Shown here: in pieces, positions 17,399 to 26,609 of the stretch | How positions within the stretch are numbered: position 1 is the stretch's first letter | Layout of the letters: each line of letters opens with the position of its first letter | From: CAVVEC01 sp963770485 | GTDB lineage: Bacteria > Acidobacteriota > Terriglobia > Terriglobales > Acidobacteriaceae | NCBI GenBank assembly: GCA_963770485.1 | Contig: CAVYPX010000020.1 | Location: 6,300-70,299 of the forward strand | Length of the DNA stretch: 64,000 nucleotides | Direction: 5' to 3' | Program-made: the position numbers and the translations under genes | The notes under the pieces: generated by a model | The model's database searches: none | Seen by the model: only the letters and a program-made list of their open reading frames with translations | What the model was told of the DNA's origin: nothing

Positions 17399-19066
17399 AT
17401 GGGATTTCAGACCATCATTGGCCCGCCGTCCGGCACCGGCTCGGGAGTATTTCCGACTCTTGTCTTCGTGCAGGGTAACGAACAGCGCATCATCAATCTC
17501 GACCACAGTCCCTTCAGCGTGGGGCGCAAGGTCGATAAAGACTTGGTGATCGCCGACCCTCGTGTTTCCCGCGACCACGCCCTGATTGTCTCGGAAAACG
17601 GCGTGTTCAGCGTAGTCGATCAGGGCAGCAAACACGGAACCTTCGTTAACGGCGAGCGGGTGCAGCGCAAGACTCTGGAGCGCAACGACCGCCTGGAGTT
17701 CGGGGTTCGCGAAGTCGCTTATATTGTATTCAATCCGCAGCAGGGAACTTCCAACTCGGCCCGCGAGTTTCTCAGCCAGATCTCCGGGATGCACATCTCG
17801 GAGGAGACCACCGACCTGGAAAAACTGATTCTCTTTCTGGAAGCGGCCCGCAAGCTGAATACGGTTGGAGTGCTCGACGAAATCCTGATGACGCTGCTGG
17901 ACGTGACCCTGAAGCTTACCCGCGCCGAACGGGCCTTCGTGTTCATGAAAAACGACCAGGGGGAACTGCGCCTGGCGGCTGGACGTAACTCCAAGGCTGA
18001 GCCCCTGCTCGACGACAAAACCATCTCGCACTCCATTCTCGAAGACGCTTTGAAGTCGAACTCTGAGTTTGTGCTCACCGATACCAGCCGCTCGCTGGAT
18101 CTCAGCGGACGCAAGAGCATTGTGGCTTATGACCTGCGCACCGTGATTTGTGTCCCCCTGCGCAAACCTCAGATACAAACCACACGCGATACCGATGCTC
18201 CCGCCCCTGCGGTTGCAGCGGAAGCGATGGGCGCGTTGTACGTGGACTCACGCTTCGCCTCGCGGGATATCTCCAGCGTCAGCCACGATATTTTGCACGC
18301 GATCGCGACCGAAGCCGCGTCGCTCATCGAGAATGCCCGCTTAGTGCAGGCCGAAGAATCCGCGCGGCGATATCAGCAGGAACTCTCTATCGCGGCCTCC
18401 ATTCAGCAGCGGCTGATGGCAGTCACCATCCCCAAAGTGCCGTTCGCCAGGGTGGAAGGTAGAAACCTATCTTGCAAAGAAATTGGCGGCGACTTCTTCG
18501 ACGCCGTTGAGACCGAAGAAGGATTGACCGTCGTGCTTGCCGATGTCAGTGGAAAGGGGGTCTCAGCCGCCTTGCTCGCGTCTACCCTTCAGGGGATGAT
18601 CTACTCGCAGCTCACCGCGCGGATGCCCCTGACTGAGATCGTGACCGCGGTGAACCGTTTTTTTACGCATAAACACATTGGAGAAAAATATGCGACCGTG
18701 ATCATGGCCCGCATACACAGCAACGGCGAATTGGAGTATGTGAATTGTGGGCACATTCTTCCGCTGGTGGTTTCCAATGGGGAGGTGCAGAGGCCGGCAC
18801 AGGGGAACCTTCCGGTAGGGCTGCTGCCAGATGCCAAGTATGAAGGTGCCCGTTGTCAATTGAAGCCGGGGGATCGCGTAGTGTTGGTCACCGATGGCGT
18901 AACCGAAGCGGAAAATGCTCGCGGGGAGTTCTTTGAGGATTCGCGTCTGGAGCTGGCCGCAAAGACCGGAACCATGGAAGATATTTTTACTGCGATCTCA
19001 GACTTCTGCGGTGGCACGCCTCTCAGCGACGATTGCACCGTGGTGGAGCTGGTGTATACCGGGTGA
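17399..19066 (+). CDS. FHA-GAF-SpoIIE (PP2C) serine phosphatase
   Basis: The protein is about 555 residues. The N-terminal FHA domain (residues ~20-115) carries GRKVDKDLVIADPRVSRDHA and HGTFVNGERV. A GAF domain spans about 150-310, with MGALYVDSRF near its end. After a short helical linker (QQELSIAASIQQRLM) the C-terminal PP2C/SpoIIE phosphatase has GGDFFDA, VVLADVSGKGVSAALLAS, LVTDGVTEAEN and DDCTVVEL, so all metal-binding Asp positions are present. The ATG at 17399 is preferred; a TTG at 17378 is in frame and closer to the GGAGGA. FHA binds phospho-Thr, which suggests input from a Ser/Thr kinase. The likely substrate is the STAS protein upstream. Confidence 0.9.
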   Translation: MGFQTIIGPPSGTGSGVFPTLVFVQGNEQRIINLDHSPFSVGRKVDKDLVIADPRVSRDHALIVSENGVFSVVDQGSKHGTFVNGERVQRKTLERNDRLEFGVREVAYIVFNPQQGTSNSAREFLSQISGMHISEETTDLEKLILFLEAARKLNTVGVLDEILMTLLDVTLKLTRAERAFVFMKNDQGELRLAAGRNSKAEPLLDDKTISHSILEDALKSNSEFVLTDTSRSLDLSGRKSIVAYDLRTVICVPLRKPQIQTTRDTDAPAPAVAAEAMGALYVDSRFASRDISSVSHDILHAIATEAASLIENARLVQAEESARRYQQELSIAASIQQRLMAVTIPKVPFARVEGRNLSCKEIGGDFFDAVETEEGLTVVLADVSGKGVSAALLASTLQGMIYSQLTARMPLTEIVTAVNRFFTHKHIGEKYATVIMARIHSNGELEYVNCGHILPLVVSNGEVQRPAQGNLPVGLLPDAKYEGARCQLKPGDRVVLVTDGVTEAENARGEFFEDSRLELAAKTGTMEDIFTAISDFCGGTPLSDDCTVVELVYTG

Positions 19067-19123
19067 CCGTCGCGCTTGTGTGATACGGCACAGTGGGCGC
19101 GACCGCAGTTTTGTAGCTGAGTC

Positions 19124-19594
19124 TCACCGAAACAGCGCGGAAAGTGCTCGGAAGAACTCGGCCGGTGTTGCGATGCGCAGCAATGTTCTCTGGGCCACGG
19201 CCATGGTGAAATGTCGTGTATTGTGGGTCAGCAGCCAGTCGGGTTTGCTGGCCATGGCGGACAGGAGCACCGGAACGTCTGCGGCGTGCCGGATCAAGTG
19301 CCGACTGGATCGGACTAAGGCCTGATCCGGGTAGGGAACAATCTCGAGGTTGGTGAGTTTGATGAGACGGCGATAGTCATCGGTCAACTGGTCGGCATCG
19401 AGCGACGGCAGGACTTCCGCATGAAGGAGCAGGTTCTCCTCGACTTCATCACGGACCACTTCGGCAAGCACAAGCTTGCACACCTTCGCGGCGCAGAGCG
19501 ACAGCGTGGCCTTGTCGAGTCCCCAGGGAGAAACAATTCCTCCGGTCAGGACATTCGAGTCCAGGAATAGGCGAATTCTGCGCTGGCCGGTCAC
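19124..19594 (-). CDS. PIN-domain toxin (VapC-like)
   Basis: The 156-residue protein has the acidic PIN residues in order: IRLFLDSNVLTGGI (first Asp), EVVRDEVEENL (Glu/Asp), then DVPVLLSAMASKPDWLLTHN (paired Asp and the Asn). PIN toxins are Mg-dependent RNases. Its ATG overlaps the stop of the AbrB-like gene (ATGA), the usual antitoxin-first order. The family call is firm; target RNA unknown. Confidence 0.82.
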   Translation of the reverse strand: MTGQRRIRLFLDSNVLTGGIVSPWGLDKATLSLCAAKVCKLVLAEVVRDEVEENLLLHAEVLPSLDADQLTDDYRRLIKLTNLEIVPYPDQALVRSSRHLIRHAADVPVLLSAMASKPDWLLTHNTRHFTMAVAQRTLLRIATPAEFFRALSALFR

Positions 19595-19935
19595 TTCACG
19601 CGATGGTTGCGAGGACGGCGCCGCGCCGACGTAGCAGAAGCCTTCCTTCCGTAGCGCCGTGCGTAGACGCGATTACGGGCCTCCGGAAGGGTAGCGAGAA
19701 GATCTTCCGGGGTCAGACCCACAGCTGTAAGACTCGCGCTCACCTGCTCGCAGAGTTGCTCAAAGCGATGTTGCTCCGGCACGAGGATCAGGCCATCCCC
19801 CAGGCGCAGGACCGCAAAGGGTGCGCCGGTTCCGAGCCCAAGGTCCTGGCGGAATTGTTTAGGAACAGTTAGCTGGCCCTTCTCGCCGATCTTGGTCGTG
19901 GTCAGGTATTCGAGCCTCGTGTGATGCGTTGCCAT
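19591..19935 (-). CDS. AbrB/MazE-type antitoxin with extended basic tail
   Basis: The 114-residue protein has an N-terminal SpoVT/AbrB swapped-hairpin domain (TTTKIGEKGQLTVPKQFRQD, then GAPFAVLRLGDGLILVPE). About 60 further residues end in a strongly basic tail (YARRYGRKASATSARRRP). It is first in a two-gene unit with the PIN toxin and overlaps it by four bases. AbrB domains bind DNA as dimers, so autoregulation from the AT-richer sequence just upstream (19936-19985) is likely. The basic tail could neutralise the toxin or contact nucleic acid. Confidence 0.82.
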   Translation of the reverse strand: MATHHTRLEYLTTTKIGEKGQLTVPKQFRQDLGLGTGAPFAVLRLGDGLILVPEQHRFEQLCEQVSASLTAVGLTPEDLLATLPEARNRVYARRYGRKASATSARRRPRNHRVK

Positions 19936-20078
19936 AGCGGGTAGGAAAATCCTACCACAAAACTCTCGTTTGCGTTAAGTGTTTTGGGAGTCCATGCCAC
20001 TGATTCCCATCGATACAACACCCTCTGATTCCGTCAGGGCACTGGCTAGGTACGCGTTGGCTGGCCAAGTTACCGGTT

Positions 20079-22490
20079 CTATTGCTTCCAGTCCTCCACC
20101 ACTACCGTAAAGTCCGCCCCTTGCCAACGCTGCTCCTGCAGCCAGTAAAAAGTGAAGACGATCTCACGTCCGACGGCCAAAGAATCGCTCGACAGGTCTG
20201 CAAACGATGTGCCCAAGCCGCTATCTCGCGTATCCGTGTCCCGGACGGTCTGCCAGCCGTCGAAGCTCCAATGCACCCGCGCCGGCGCGAATAATACGAT
20301 CCGCAGTTTCTTGCCCTGCGGCATGGTGCGACATTTGTTGTTGAAGCGCCAGCAGAAGTACGGCGACTTTCTCCTTTCGACCAGGTAGCGTTGCACCGTC
20401 TGGGGTGGCTGATCGAAGATTTTGCCGTCGCGCAGAGATCGCCGTAGCTTGATGTATTCGGCGTGAGCCCACACCAGAGGGCACGCCGAACCGGAAGGTT
20501 TGCCCAGAAATAACTCGCGGCCAGGAATGTCAGCGGCATCCCAGACCTGCTCAGGAATCAGCCGGCTTCCTTCCGTCGAGAACTCCATCACCCGCAAGAG
20601 TTCTTCGGCGGCCTGCGGGCGTCCTGCAGCCAATTCGTAGTGCGCGCGCTCGCCCGCTAACAAAGGCCATGCCCGTCCAATCCCGGTGCCGTCAAAAGGC
20701 GATCCATCTTCATGCTCCCCGTAGCCATCACCGTTGTAGCGATACCAGCACGGCCCCTGGGGCAATTGCACGCGTAATAGTGCGTCAATCACCTTGACGG
20801 TATTCAGAATGCGCGGATCGTCGGGCGCGCGCAGACCGAAACGGACCAGGGCCAGCGCATCCGGACTGATCATATGTGTCGCCGGCTCTAAGCTTTGTCC
20901 GGGAGGCTGATTCTTGATGGGCACGAACCCGGCTGCGGGAGAAGGCGCGCAGTCTGTCTCTGGTGGCGCGATTCGCACGTAATAGCCCTCCACCCCGATT
21001 TGGCGTGCCAGGTCGGTATCGGTCGCGTAAACCCAGCGTTCAATGCTGTCGTTCCAGATGTCGGCCGTCTCGCGAAGATAGGCGGCTATCTCCGACTCTC
21101 CGACTGTGTCCGCGAGATCTGCCGCAGCCAGCAGGGCAGCGATTTCTACTGCCAGCGTGAACGGCGAGTAGCCTGCGTCCTCTTCCCAACGATCTTGTTG
21201 TGTAACCGGACCGTTACGTACCAGGAACCCGGCCGCGCGATAAACCAGACTCCACCAGCGCCGGAGGTCGCCCAGCAAGTTCGGAGCGTCGCGACGTAGA
21301 CAATCCACCAGCAGGATAGGAAACGCCGCCTCATCCATTTGCAAGCCGTTCCAGTACGGACGCCCATCCAGCCACATGTTCTGCGCCCAGTGCCCATCCG
21401 GCTCCTGGGTGGACTCGAGGTAGCGCAACACTCGCAGCGAATCGTGCCGCGCACCCGCGGCCAAAAACCCAAGCGCAGTTTCGACCAGATCACGCGGCCA
21501 CACCAAGTGATACCCGCCCAAATCCTCGTCGCCCTTGTTGAATCCCCACGGAATCGAAAGGCTGGCGATCACACCTCCCAGGAAATCCTTGGATTCGTGT
21601 GTGCGCATCATGGCCACACTGGCACGGTACAGGTCGTGCTCACGTTCGGGTTGGTCCAGCTTCAGCAGACTTTCATGCCACTTGTTCCACTGTTCGACGT
21701 AGTGTTTACGCAGCTCTTCATAGGGTTCGAGCAAGCTGGATCGCACCTGCTGTCCCGCCTCAGACCAGATGCCGCCAAAGCCAAGCGCCAGAACGAACTC
21801 ACCTCCGGAAGCAGCCAGATCAATTTCTCCGGTGAGCGCAATATTCCCGTTCTCTGCGCGGGTGTACTCCCACGTCATTTTGAAATTGCTCGAGAGATCC
21901 TGCCAGCCATCGGAGTACCCGACGAAGCCGACCGACATCTTCTTCCAGGGAACCGAACAACCCAGGGCCAGCGCGCAGTTATTGCGCTCCGCGAACAGCA
22001 TGGGCACGCTCTTGTAATCGCCCACCCAGCCGGTATTGGCGCGGCCGCAATTCGCCAGATGCGGAGCCAGCAAGGCATAAAGCCTATAGTCAGCCAGCCT
22101 TCCTTGCAGGGGAACAAATCGAATCTTCTGCAGGACGACGTTACGATATGGGTCGGTCAGCACTTCTTTTTCGATCCGGTATCGTCCCTGCAGTTCCGTA
22201 TTCAATAGCTCAAAAGCGGGCACTCCCGGCTCGAAGGGGACGTTCTCGAACTTGCAGTTACGTTTCTCTTCGGAGAAGAAGCTGCTCCCATCGGTCACGA
22301 TGAGTCCCGTGTCGCGGGTGCACGCCTGGTCCACGCGAGGGTAATAAACTTCATTCAAGATGCCGTGGCTGGTGGTGAACCACACCCGGCTGTGCTGGTT
22401 CAGAGCGGTGCCCACTCCACTCTTCGCGCTCGATGTCCACCGCGGCGGAATTCCTGGCCACCCCGGAGCGTAACGTTCTTCGTCACTCAC
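20079..22490 (-). CDS. GH15 glucoamylase/glucodextranase-like enzyme
   Basis: The 803-residue protein has the two-domain bacterial GH15 plan. An N-terminal beta-sandwich domain (residues ~5-280) opens APGWPGIPPRWTSSAKSG and includes VWFTTSHGILNEVYYPRVD. The (alpha/alpha)6 barrel then has GYHLVWPRDLVETALGFLAA and the acid motif WEEDAGYSPFTLAVEIAAL (W435, E436-E437). The base motif is PLVWAHAEYIKL (E678). A short C-terminal beta domain follows (ending ADFTVVVEDWKQ). It releases glucose from the non-reducing ends of alpha-glucans. There is no signal peptide at Met1, so it is probably cytoplasmic and acts on glycogen or imported dextrins. It has no sugar-metabolism neighbours. Confidence 0.9.
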   Translation of the reverse strand: MSDEERYAPGWPGIPPRWTSSAKSGVGTALNQHSRVWFTTSHGILNEVYYPRVDQACTRDTGLIVTDGSSFFSEEKRNCKFENVPFEPGVPAFELLNTELQGRYRIEKEVLTDPYRNVVLQKIRFVPLQGRLADYRLYALLAPHLANCGRANTGWVGDYKSVPMLFAERNNCALALGCSVPWKKMSVGFVGYSDGWQDLSSNFKMTWEYTRAENGNIALTGEIDLAASGGEFVLALGFGGIWSEAGQQVRSSLLEPYEELRKHYVEQWNKWHESLLKLDQPEREHDLYRASVAMMRTHESKDFLGGVIASLSIPWGFNKGDEDLGGYHLVWPRDLVETALGFLAAGARHDSLRVLRYLESTQEPDGHWAQNMWLDGRPYWNGLQMDEAAFPILLVDCLRRDAPNLLGDLRRWWSLVYRAAGFLVRNGPVTQQDRWEEDAGYSPFTLAVEIAALLAAADLADTVGESEIAAYLRETADIWNDSIERWVYATDTDLARQIGVEGYYVRIAPPETDCAPSPAAGFVPIKNQPPGQSLEPATHMISPDALALVRFGLRAPDDPRILNTVKVIDALLRVQLPQGPCWYRYNGDGYGEHEDGSPFDGTGIGRAWPLLAGERAHYELAAGRPQAAEELLRVMEFSTEGSRLIPEQVWDAADIPGRELFLGKPSGSACPLVWAHAEYIKLRRSLRDGKIFDQPPQTVQRYLVERRKSPYFCWRFNNKCRTMPQGKKLRIVLFAPARVHWSFDGWQTVRDTDTRDSGLGTSFADLSSDSLAVGREIVFTFYWLQEQRWQGADFTVVVEDWKQ

Positions 22491-22681
22491 TTTTTTATCC
22501 CCTCGTCCGAAAAAGGTTGGCTTCGAAGTTTGGAGTCAAAAGCTGTCCGCGCATATTCCCATCATCATAGAGGATGACTTAGAGCATCACTTGGGTGCGG
22601 GACCCCGCACACCTGAATGTAGATTCTATGAACCTCACTCTCGGCCGGCACCCATTTCGCGCTATTCTGGACGAGAAGGCG

Positions 22682-23350
22682 ATGACCCCGAACATCCAGA
22701 TTGACCCGTTCGCGGCACAGCGCGAGAACATGGTGAATGCGCAACTGCGCGCCCGCGGGATTCGCGATGACCGCGTGCTCACAGCCATGGCCCACGTTCC
22801 CCGCCACGAGTTCGTTTCCGGGGAATATCGCGACCAGGTCTATGAAGATCATCCGATTCCGATCGGTGAAGGCCAGACCCTATCCCAACCTTACATCGTG
22901 GCACTCATGCTGGAGGCGCTTTCGCTCACGCCCTCCGATGCCGTACTCGAGATCGGCACCGGCTCCGGCTATGTGACCGCCCTGCTTTGCGAACTCACCC
23001 GGCAGGTGTACTCGGTGGAGCGCCTGGCGACTCTGGCTCGCACGGCCGAAGCCACGCTCGGCCGGCTCGGCTACACCAATGCGAGCGTCTGGACGGGCGA
23101 CGGCAGCCAGGGTCTTCCGGAGCGCGCCCCCTTTGATGCGATCGTCGTTTCGGCCGCCGCGCCGCAAGTTCCCCAGGCGTTATTTGCGCAGTTGCGGGAA
23201 GGGGGGCGGATGGTCCTCCCGGTAGGTCCGGCGCACGCTCAGGATTTGCAGTTGGTGCGCAAATCGGAAGGTCAGGCGGTGGTCGCCGATCTCGAAGGCT
23301 GCCGATTCGTGCCTCTGATCGGCGGCCAAGGATACCGTTCCGGATGGTAG
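22682..23350 (+). CDS. pcm: Protein-L-isoaspartate O-methyltransferase
   Basis: The protein is about 222 residues from the ATG at 22682; an in-frame upstream extension to 22595 is less likely. It shows the whole Pcm pattern: MVNAQLRARGIRDDRVLTAM, VPRHEFV, the substrate loop IPIGEGQTLSQPYIVALM, the SAM motif I VLEIGTGSGYVTALL, and FDAIVVSAAAPQVPQALFAQ. A C-terminal FVPLIGGQGY is also typical. It methylates L-isoaspartyl residues to start repair of aged proteins. Divergent from the GH15 gene. Confidence 0.93.
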   Translation: MTPNIQIDPFAAQRENMVNAQLRARGIRDDRVLTAMAHVPRHEFVSGEYRDQVYEDHPIPIGEGQTLSQPYIVALMLEALSLTPSDAVLEIGTGSGYVTALLCELTRQVYSVERLATLARTAEATLGRLGYTNASVWTGDGSQGLPERAPFDAIVVSAAAPQVPQALFAQLREGGRMVLPVGPAHAQDLQLVRKSEGQAVVADLEGCRFVPLIGGQGYRSGW

Positions 23351-23469
23351 TGCAAACTCCTTCACCGTGCTTGACAAGGCGTCGCTCCGGATTGTAGCGT
23401 GTTCCGATAGTTTTTCGGGATATCCCCGATCCCGGACCAAAACTCAGGCAATCGATCAGGAGATGCCCC

Positions 23470-25620
23470 ATGCGCCCTTACGCGAAGTGTGTCCGGAAAC
23501 AACTGGTGATCTGCATCATCGCGGTACTCTCTCTCTCAGCCTGGACCTTGGCTAGCACGGATTTTGTGGTCAAGCCCGGTCGTCCAGCTGGGCCCATCAG
23601 CATGACCGTCGGCCCAGATAAGAATCTGTGGTTTGCTGAGCTTTACGGAGAGAAGATCGGCAATACCACCACAAGCGGAGTCGTCACTGAATTCAAGATA
23701 TCCGGCGCTCAATCCTTGGTCGGGATTGCCAGCGGGCCGGACGGGAACATCTGGTTCACCGATCAGTTCACAGGCAAGATAGGCCACGTCAACACCAGTG
23801 GCAAACAGTTGAAGCAATTCTCCCTGCCCGGCGGAAGTTTCCCGCAGGGCATGACCGTCGGTCCGGATGGGAACCTCTGGTTTGTCGATCAGAAGCAGAA
23901 TGGCAAGTTCACGATCGGAAAGATCACCACCGCCGGCAAGGTCACCGAGTATGCTACGAATGTGAATGCTGGTAGCTTCCAGGATTCGCTCTATTATGCG
24001 CAAATCGTCCTCGGCCCAGATGGAAATCTCTGGTTCACCAACTGGCAAGCTGGCGGAGCGGGAACAAATCTGGTCGGCAGGATTACGACTCAAGGCAAAG
24101 TAACCACTTTCTCAACCCTGGATACACCAGTGAGCATTTGTGCAGGTCCGGACGGAAACTTGTGGGTAACCGAATTCAGTCACGTCGCGCAGGTTACAAC
24201 ATCGGGTGTAGAGACTGAATACGCGATCACGGGTAGCGGTTTTGACGGCATTACTACGGGCCCGGACGGAAACATCTGGTTTACAGAGTTAGGCAAGCTC
24301 GGATATGTGACGCCGCAGGGCACGGTCACAGAGTTCAAGCGAAGTGAGTTTGCTGCATTCTCCTATTTGAGCGGTATCACGTCCGCCCCCGATGGCGCGC
24401 TGTGGTTTCTCGGAAACCAAACCAGTAATATTGGCCGAATCACCACCAGCGGACAATTGACCAACACCTACGCATTGAATGCCGGTTCCGTACCCTGGTG
24501 GGACACGCCGGGACCCGACGGTGCCGTATGGTTCACGGAGCTGACGGGTAACCAGATTGGGCGAATCGGCACCGATGGAAAGGTAACGAGTTTCCCCATC
24601 CTAACCCAGAACTCTGCGGCAGCAGGAATCGTGACCGGCTCCGATGGCAACTTATGGTTTACCGAACAGAAGCCAAATCAGGTTGCGAAGATAACCCCGT
24701 CGGGAACCGTCACGGAATATCCAGTCACTGGGTATGGTTTATGGGGAATCACTGCAGGACCCGATGGCAATCTCTGGTTCACCGAATGGTACGCCAACAA
24801 CATTGCCAAAATCACGACGAGCGGCACCATCACCGAATATGCCTTGCCGACACAATCGAGCTCTCCGCAGTATGTTACTCCTGGACCTGACGGAAAAATG
24901 TGGTTTACCGAGAGCAGTGCCAATCAAGTCGGCAGCATCAATACGGATGGATCCAACATCGTCGAGTATTCACTTGGTTCCGGTAAGGTACCGGGTCCCA
25001 TCGTGACCGGGAGTGATGGTAATTTGTGGTTCATTGAGAATACGCTCACCGGCGCGGTGGGCAGCATTTCCACTTCCGGCGCTCTCCAGGAATATTCGGT
25101 GCCAATACAAGGTTATCCACAAGGCATCACTGCAGGCCCGGACGGCGCGTTGTGGTTCGAGACGTACTATCCGAACGTTGTCGAACGAATCACCACTGGA
25201 GGTGTTTTCAGCGAGGTGCCAATAACCGTCGAGAATGCCCAAGCAAACCAGAGTGCGGTCGGAAAGGATGGAAAACTGTGGGTGGTGGACGGTAGTGGCG
25301 GTGCCATCAGCCGCCTGAGCGCGATCGGAGGAACCGGCAATTCGATCAAGGCAACTCACGGAAAACCCTTCAAGGGCACGGTGGCGAGTTTCGTCGATGG
25401 CACTCCGACCGCCACGCAGGCAAATTTCACCGCGACCATCAACTGGGGAGACGGCACGAAGGCTTCAGGCACAGTTTCCGGATCAACTGGAGGCCCCTTC
25501 AAAGTAAGCGGCACCCACACTTACAAGAAAGCGGGAGCGTTCAAGCTGCTGGCGTCGCTACACGACAAGGTGGACAACTCGGACTATCAGGCGAGTCTGG
25601 GCAAAGCCACGGTTAAGTGA
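23470..25620 (+). CDS. Secreted virginiamycin-B-lyase-like propeller protein
   Basis: The 716-residue protein has a signal peptide (helix LVICIIAVLSLSAWTLA, cleavage near residue 28). About 14 repeats of roughly 40 residues follow, each centred on GPDGNLWFTE or a close variant and followed by a KIGRITTSG-type turn. This is the streptogramin lyase (Vgb)/NHL-type beta-propeller pattern. Fourteen repeats are enough for two seven-bladed propellers. The last 90 residues are PKD-like (INWGDGTKASGT, then VSGTHTYKKAGAF). Acidobacterial genomes carry many such proteins, which are unlikely to be true antibiotic lyases. A surface-binding role is plausible. A TTGACA at 23369 may be a -35 element but has no good -10. 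Confidence 0.8.
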   Translation: MRPYAKCVRKQLVICIIAVLSLSAWTLASTDFVVKPGRPAGPISMTVGPDKNLWFAELYGEKIGNTTTSGVVTEFKISGAQSLVGIASGPDGNIWFTDQFTGKIGHVNTSGKQLKQFSLPGGSFPQGMTVGPDGNLWFVDQKQNGKFTIGKITTAGKVTEYATNVNAGSFQDSLYYAQIVLGPDGNLWFTNWQAGGAGTNLVGRITTQGKVTTFSTLDTPVSICAGPDGNLWVTEFSHVAQVTTSGVETEYAITGSGFDGITTGPDGNIWFTELGKLGYVTPQGTVTEFKRSEFAAFSYLSGITSAPDGALWFLGNQTSNIGRITTSGQLTNTYALNAGSVPWWDTPGPDGAVWFTELTGNQIGRIGTDGKVTSFPILTQNSAAAGIVTGSDGNLWFTEQKPNQVAKITPSGTVTEYPVTGYGLWGITAGPDGNLWFTEWYANNIAKITTSGTITEYALPTQSSSPQYVTPGPDGKMWFTESSANQVGSINTDGSNIVEYSLGSGKVPGPIVTGSDGNLWFIENTLTGAVGSISTSGALQEYSVPIQGYPQGITAGPDGALWFETYYPNVVERITTGGVFSEVPITVENAQANQSAVGKDGKLWVVDGSGGAISRLSAIGGTGNSIKATHGKPFKGTVASFVDGTPTATQANFTATINWGDGTKASGTVSGSTGGPFKVSGTHTYKKAGAFKLLASLHDKVDNSDYQASLGKATVK

Positions 25621-25636
25621 GCGAACCGTGCGATAA

Positions 25637-25714
25637 GAGAGCGGACTAGACCCGGCATCTTCGGATCGCGGCAACGGGAACCCGGCTACTATTGCGCGGC
25701 GGCAGTCCGCTCTC
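25637..25714. repeat. Long-range inverted repeat between genes
   Basis: An 11-base perfect inverted repeat (GAGAGCGGACT at 25637-25647 and its complement at 25704-25714) encloses 56 bases that contain two copies of ACCCGGC. It lies in the 113-base gap between the propeller gene and the prenyltransferase. It could fold as a stem with internal structure, ending transcription or covering the start of the next gene. No U-tract follows, so a simple terminator is unlikely. Confidence 0.45.
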
Positions 25715-25733
25715 CTGCTTTACAATCTTTTTC

Positions 25734-26597
25734 GTGTCCGTCCTTCACAATCTGCGCGTCACGCTGGAGATGATCAAGTGGGAGCACTCCATCTTCGTGC
25801 TGCCATTCGCTCTTTGTGGCGCCATGCTGGCGGCGCAGGGCTTACCCAACGCGCATGCGTTGCTCTGGATCATTGTCGCGATGGTAGCGGCGCGATCAGC
25901 TGCCATGGCTTTTAACCGCCTTGCCGACGCCGCTCTCGACGCTGCCAACCCGCGCACCCAAACCCGCGCCCTTCCCAGCGGTGCGCTCACACCGGGATTT
26001 GTCGCAACCTTCGTGCTGGTTTCCTGCGCGATCTTTCTTTTTGCAGCCGCACAGCTCAACCGCCTTTCATTCATTCTTTCCCCACTCGCCTTGGCGATAC
26101 TGCTGCTCTATTCCTATACAAAGCGATTCACGCGCTGGTCGCATCTGGTGTTGGGATTCGCCATGGGAATCGCGCCCTCGGCGGCCTGGATTGCAGTGCG
26201 CGGCTCACTCGACACGCGAATCCTGCTGCTGACGGCTGCGGTCACATTTTGGGGTGGCGGCTTCGACGTGCTTTATGCGTGTCAGGATTACGACTTTGAC
26301 CGGCAGGCCGGACTGCACTCCATTCCGCGCTATTGCGGGATCGGCAAATCGCTCTGGATCGCACGGTCCTTCCACCTGGTCATGCTGCTCCTTCTCGTGG
26401 GTCTGGTGGTCGCTTTTGGACTGGGTAAGCTCGCGATAGCAGGAGTGGCCGTGGTGGCTCTACTTCTCGCCTACGAACACTCGCTGGTCTCGCCGGGAGA
26501 TCTTTCCAAGCTCGACGCCGCCTTTTTCACCATGAACGGCGTGATCTCGGTCGTGTTCTTTGTTTTTGTCGCCGGAGATCTCTTACTTCGGCGTTGA
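25734..26597 (+). CDS. mqnP: UbiA-family prenyltransferase, probable futalosine-pathway MqnP
   Basis: The protein is about 287 residues from the GTG at 25734. It has eight or nine membrane helices. The two Asp-rich motifs of UbiA enzymes are NRLADAALDAANPRTQTR and YACQDYDFDRQAGLHSIPR. The start region LEMIKWEHSIFVLPFALCGA is typical of the 4-hydroxybenzoate prenyltransferase-like proteins assigned to the futalosine menaquinone pathway. It would prenylate the aromatic product of that pathway at the membrane. The assignment to MqnP rather than UbiA is supported by mqnE 0.5 kb downstream on the same strand, and remains inference. Confidence 0.75.
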   Translation: MSVLHNLRVTLEMIKWEHSIFVLPFALCGAMLAAQGLPNAHALLWIIVAMVAARSAAMAFNRLADAALDAANPRTQTRALPSGALTPGFVATFVLVSCAIFLFAAAQLNRLSFILSPLALAILLLYSYTKRFTRWSHLVLGFAMGIAPSAAWIAVRGSLDTRILLLTAAVTFWGGGFDVLYACQDYDFDRQAGLHSIPRYCGIGKSLWIARSFHLVMLLLLVGLVVAFGLGKLAIAGVAVVALLLAYEHSLVSPGDLSKLDAAFFTMNGVISVVFFVFVAGDLLLRR

Positions 26598-26609
26598 CCA
26601 CACCCCGCT

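Noticed and set aside
21339..22208. 289-codon plus-strand frame
   Set aside because: Antisense to the GH15 gene and without domain signals.
23620..25290. Regular short repeats that could suggest a CRISPR or tandem array
   Set aside because: They are in-frame protein repeats (GPDGNLWF units) of a beta-propeller; spacing is about 120 bases and the DNA copies diverge.
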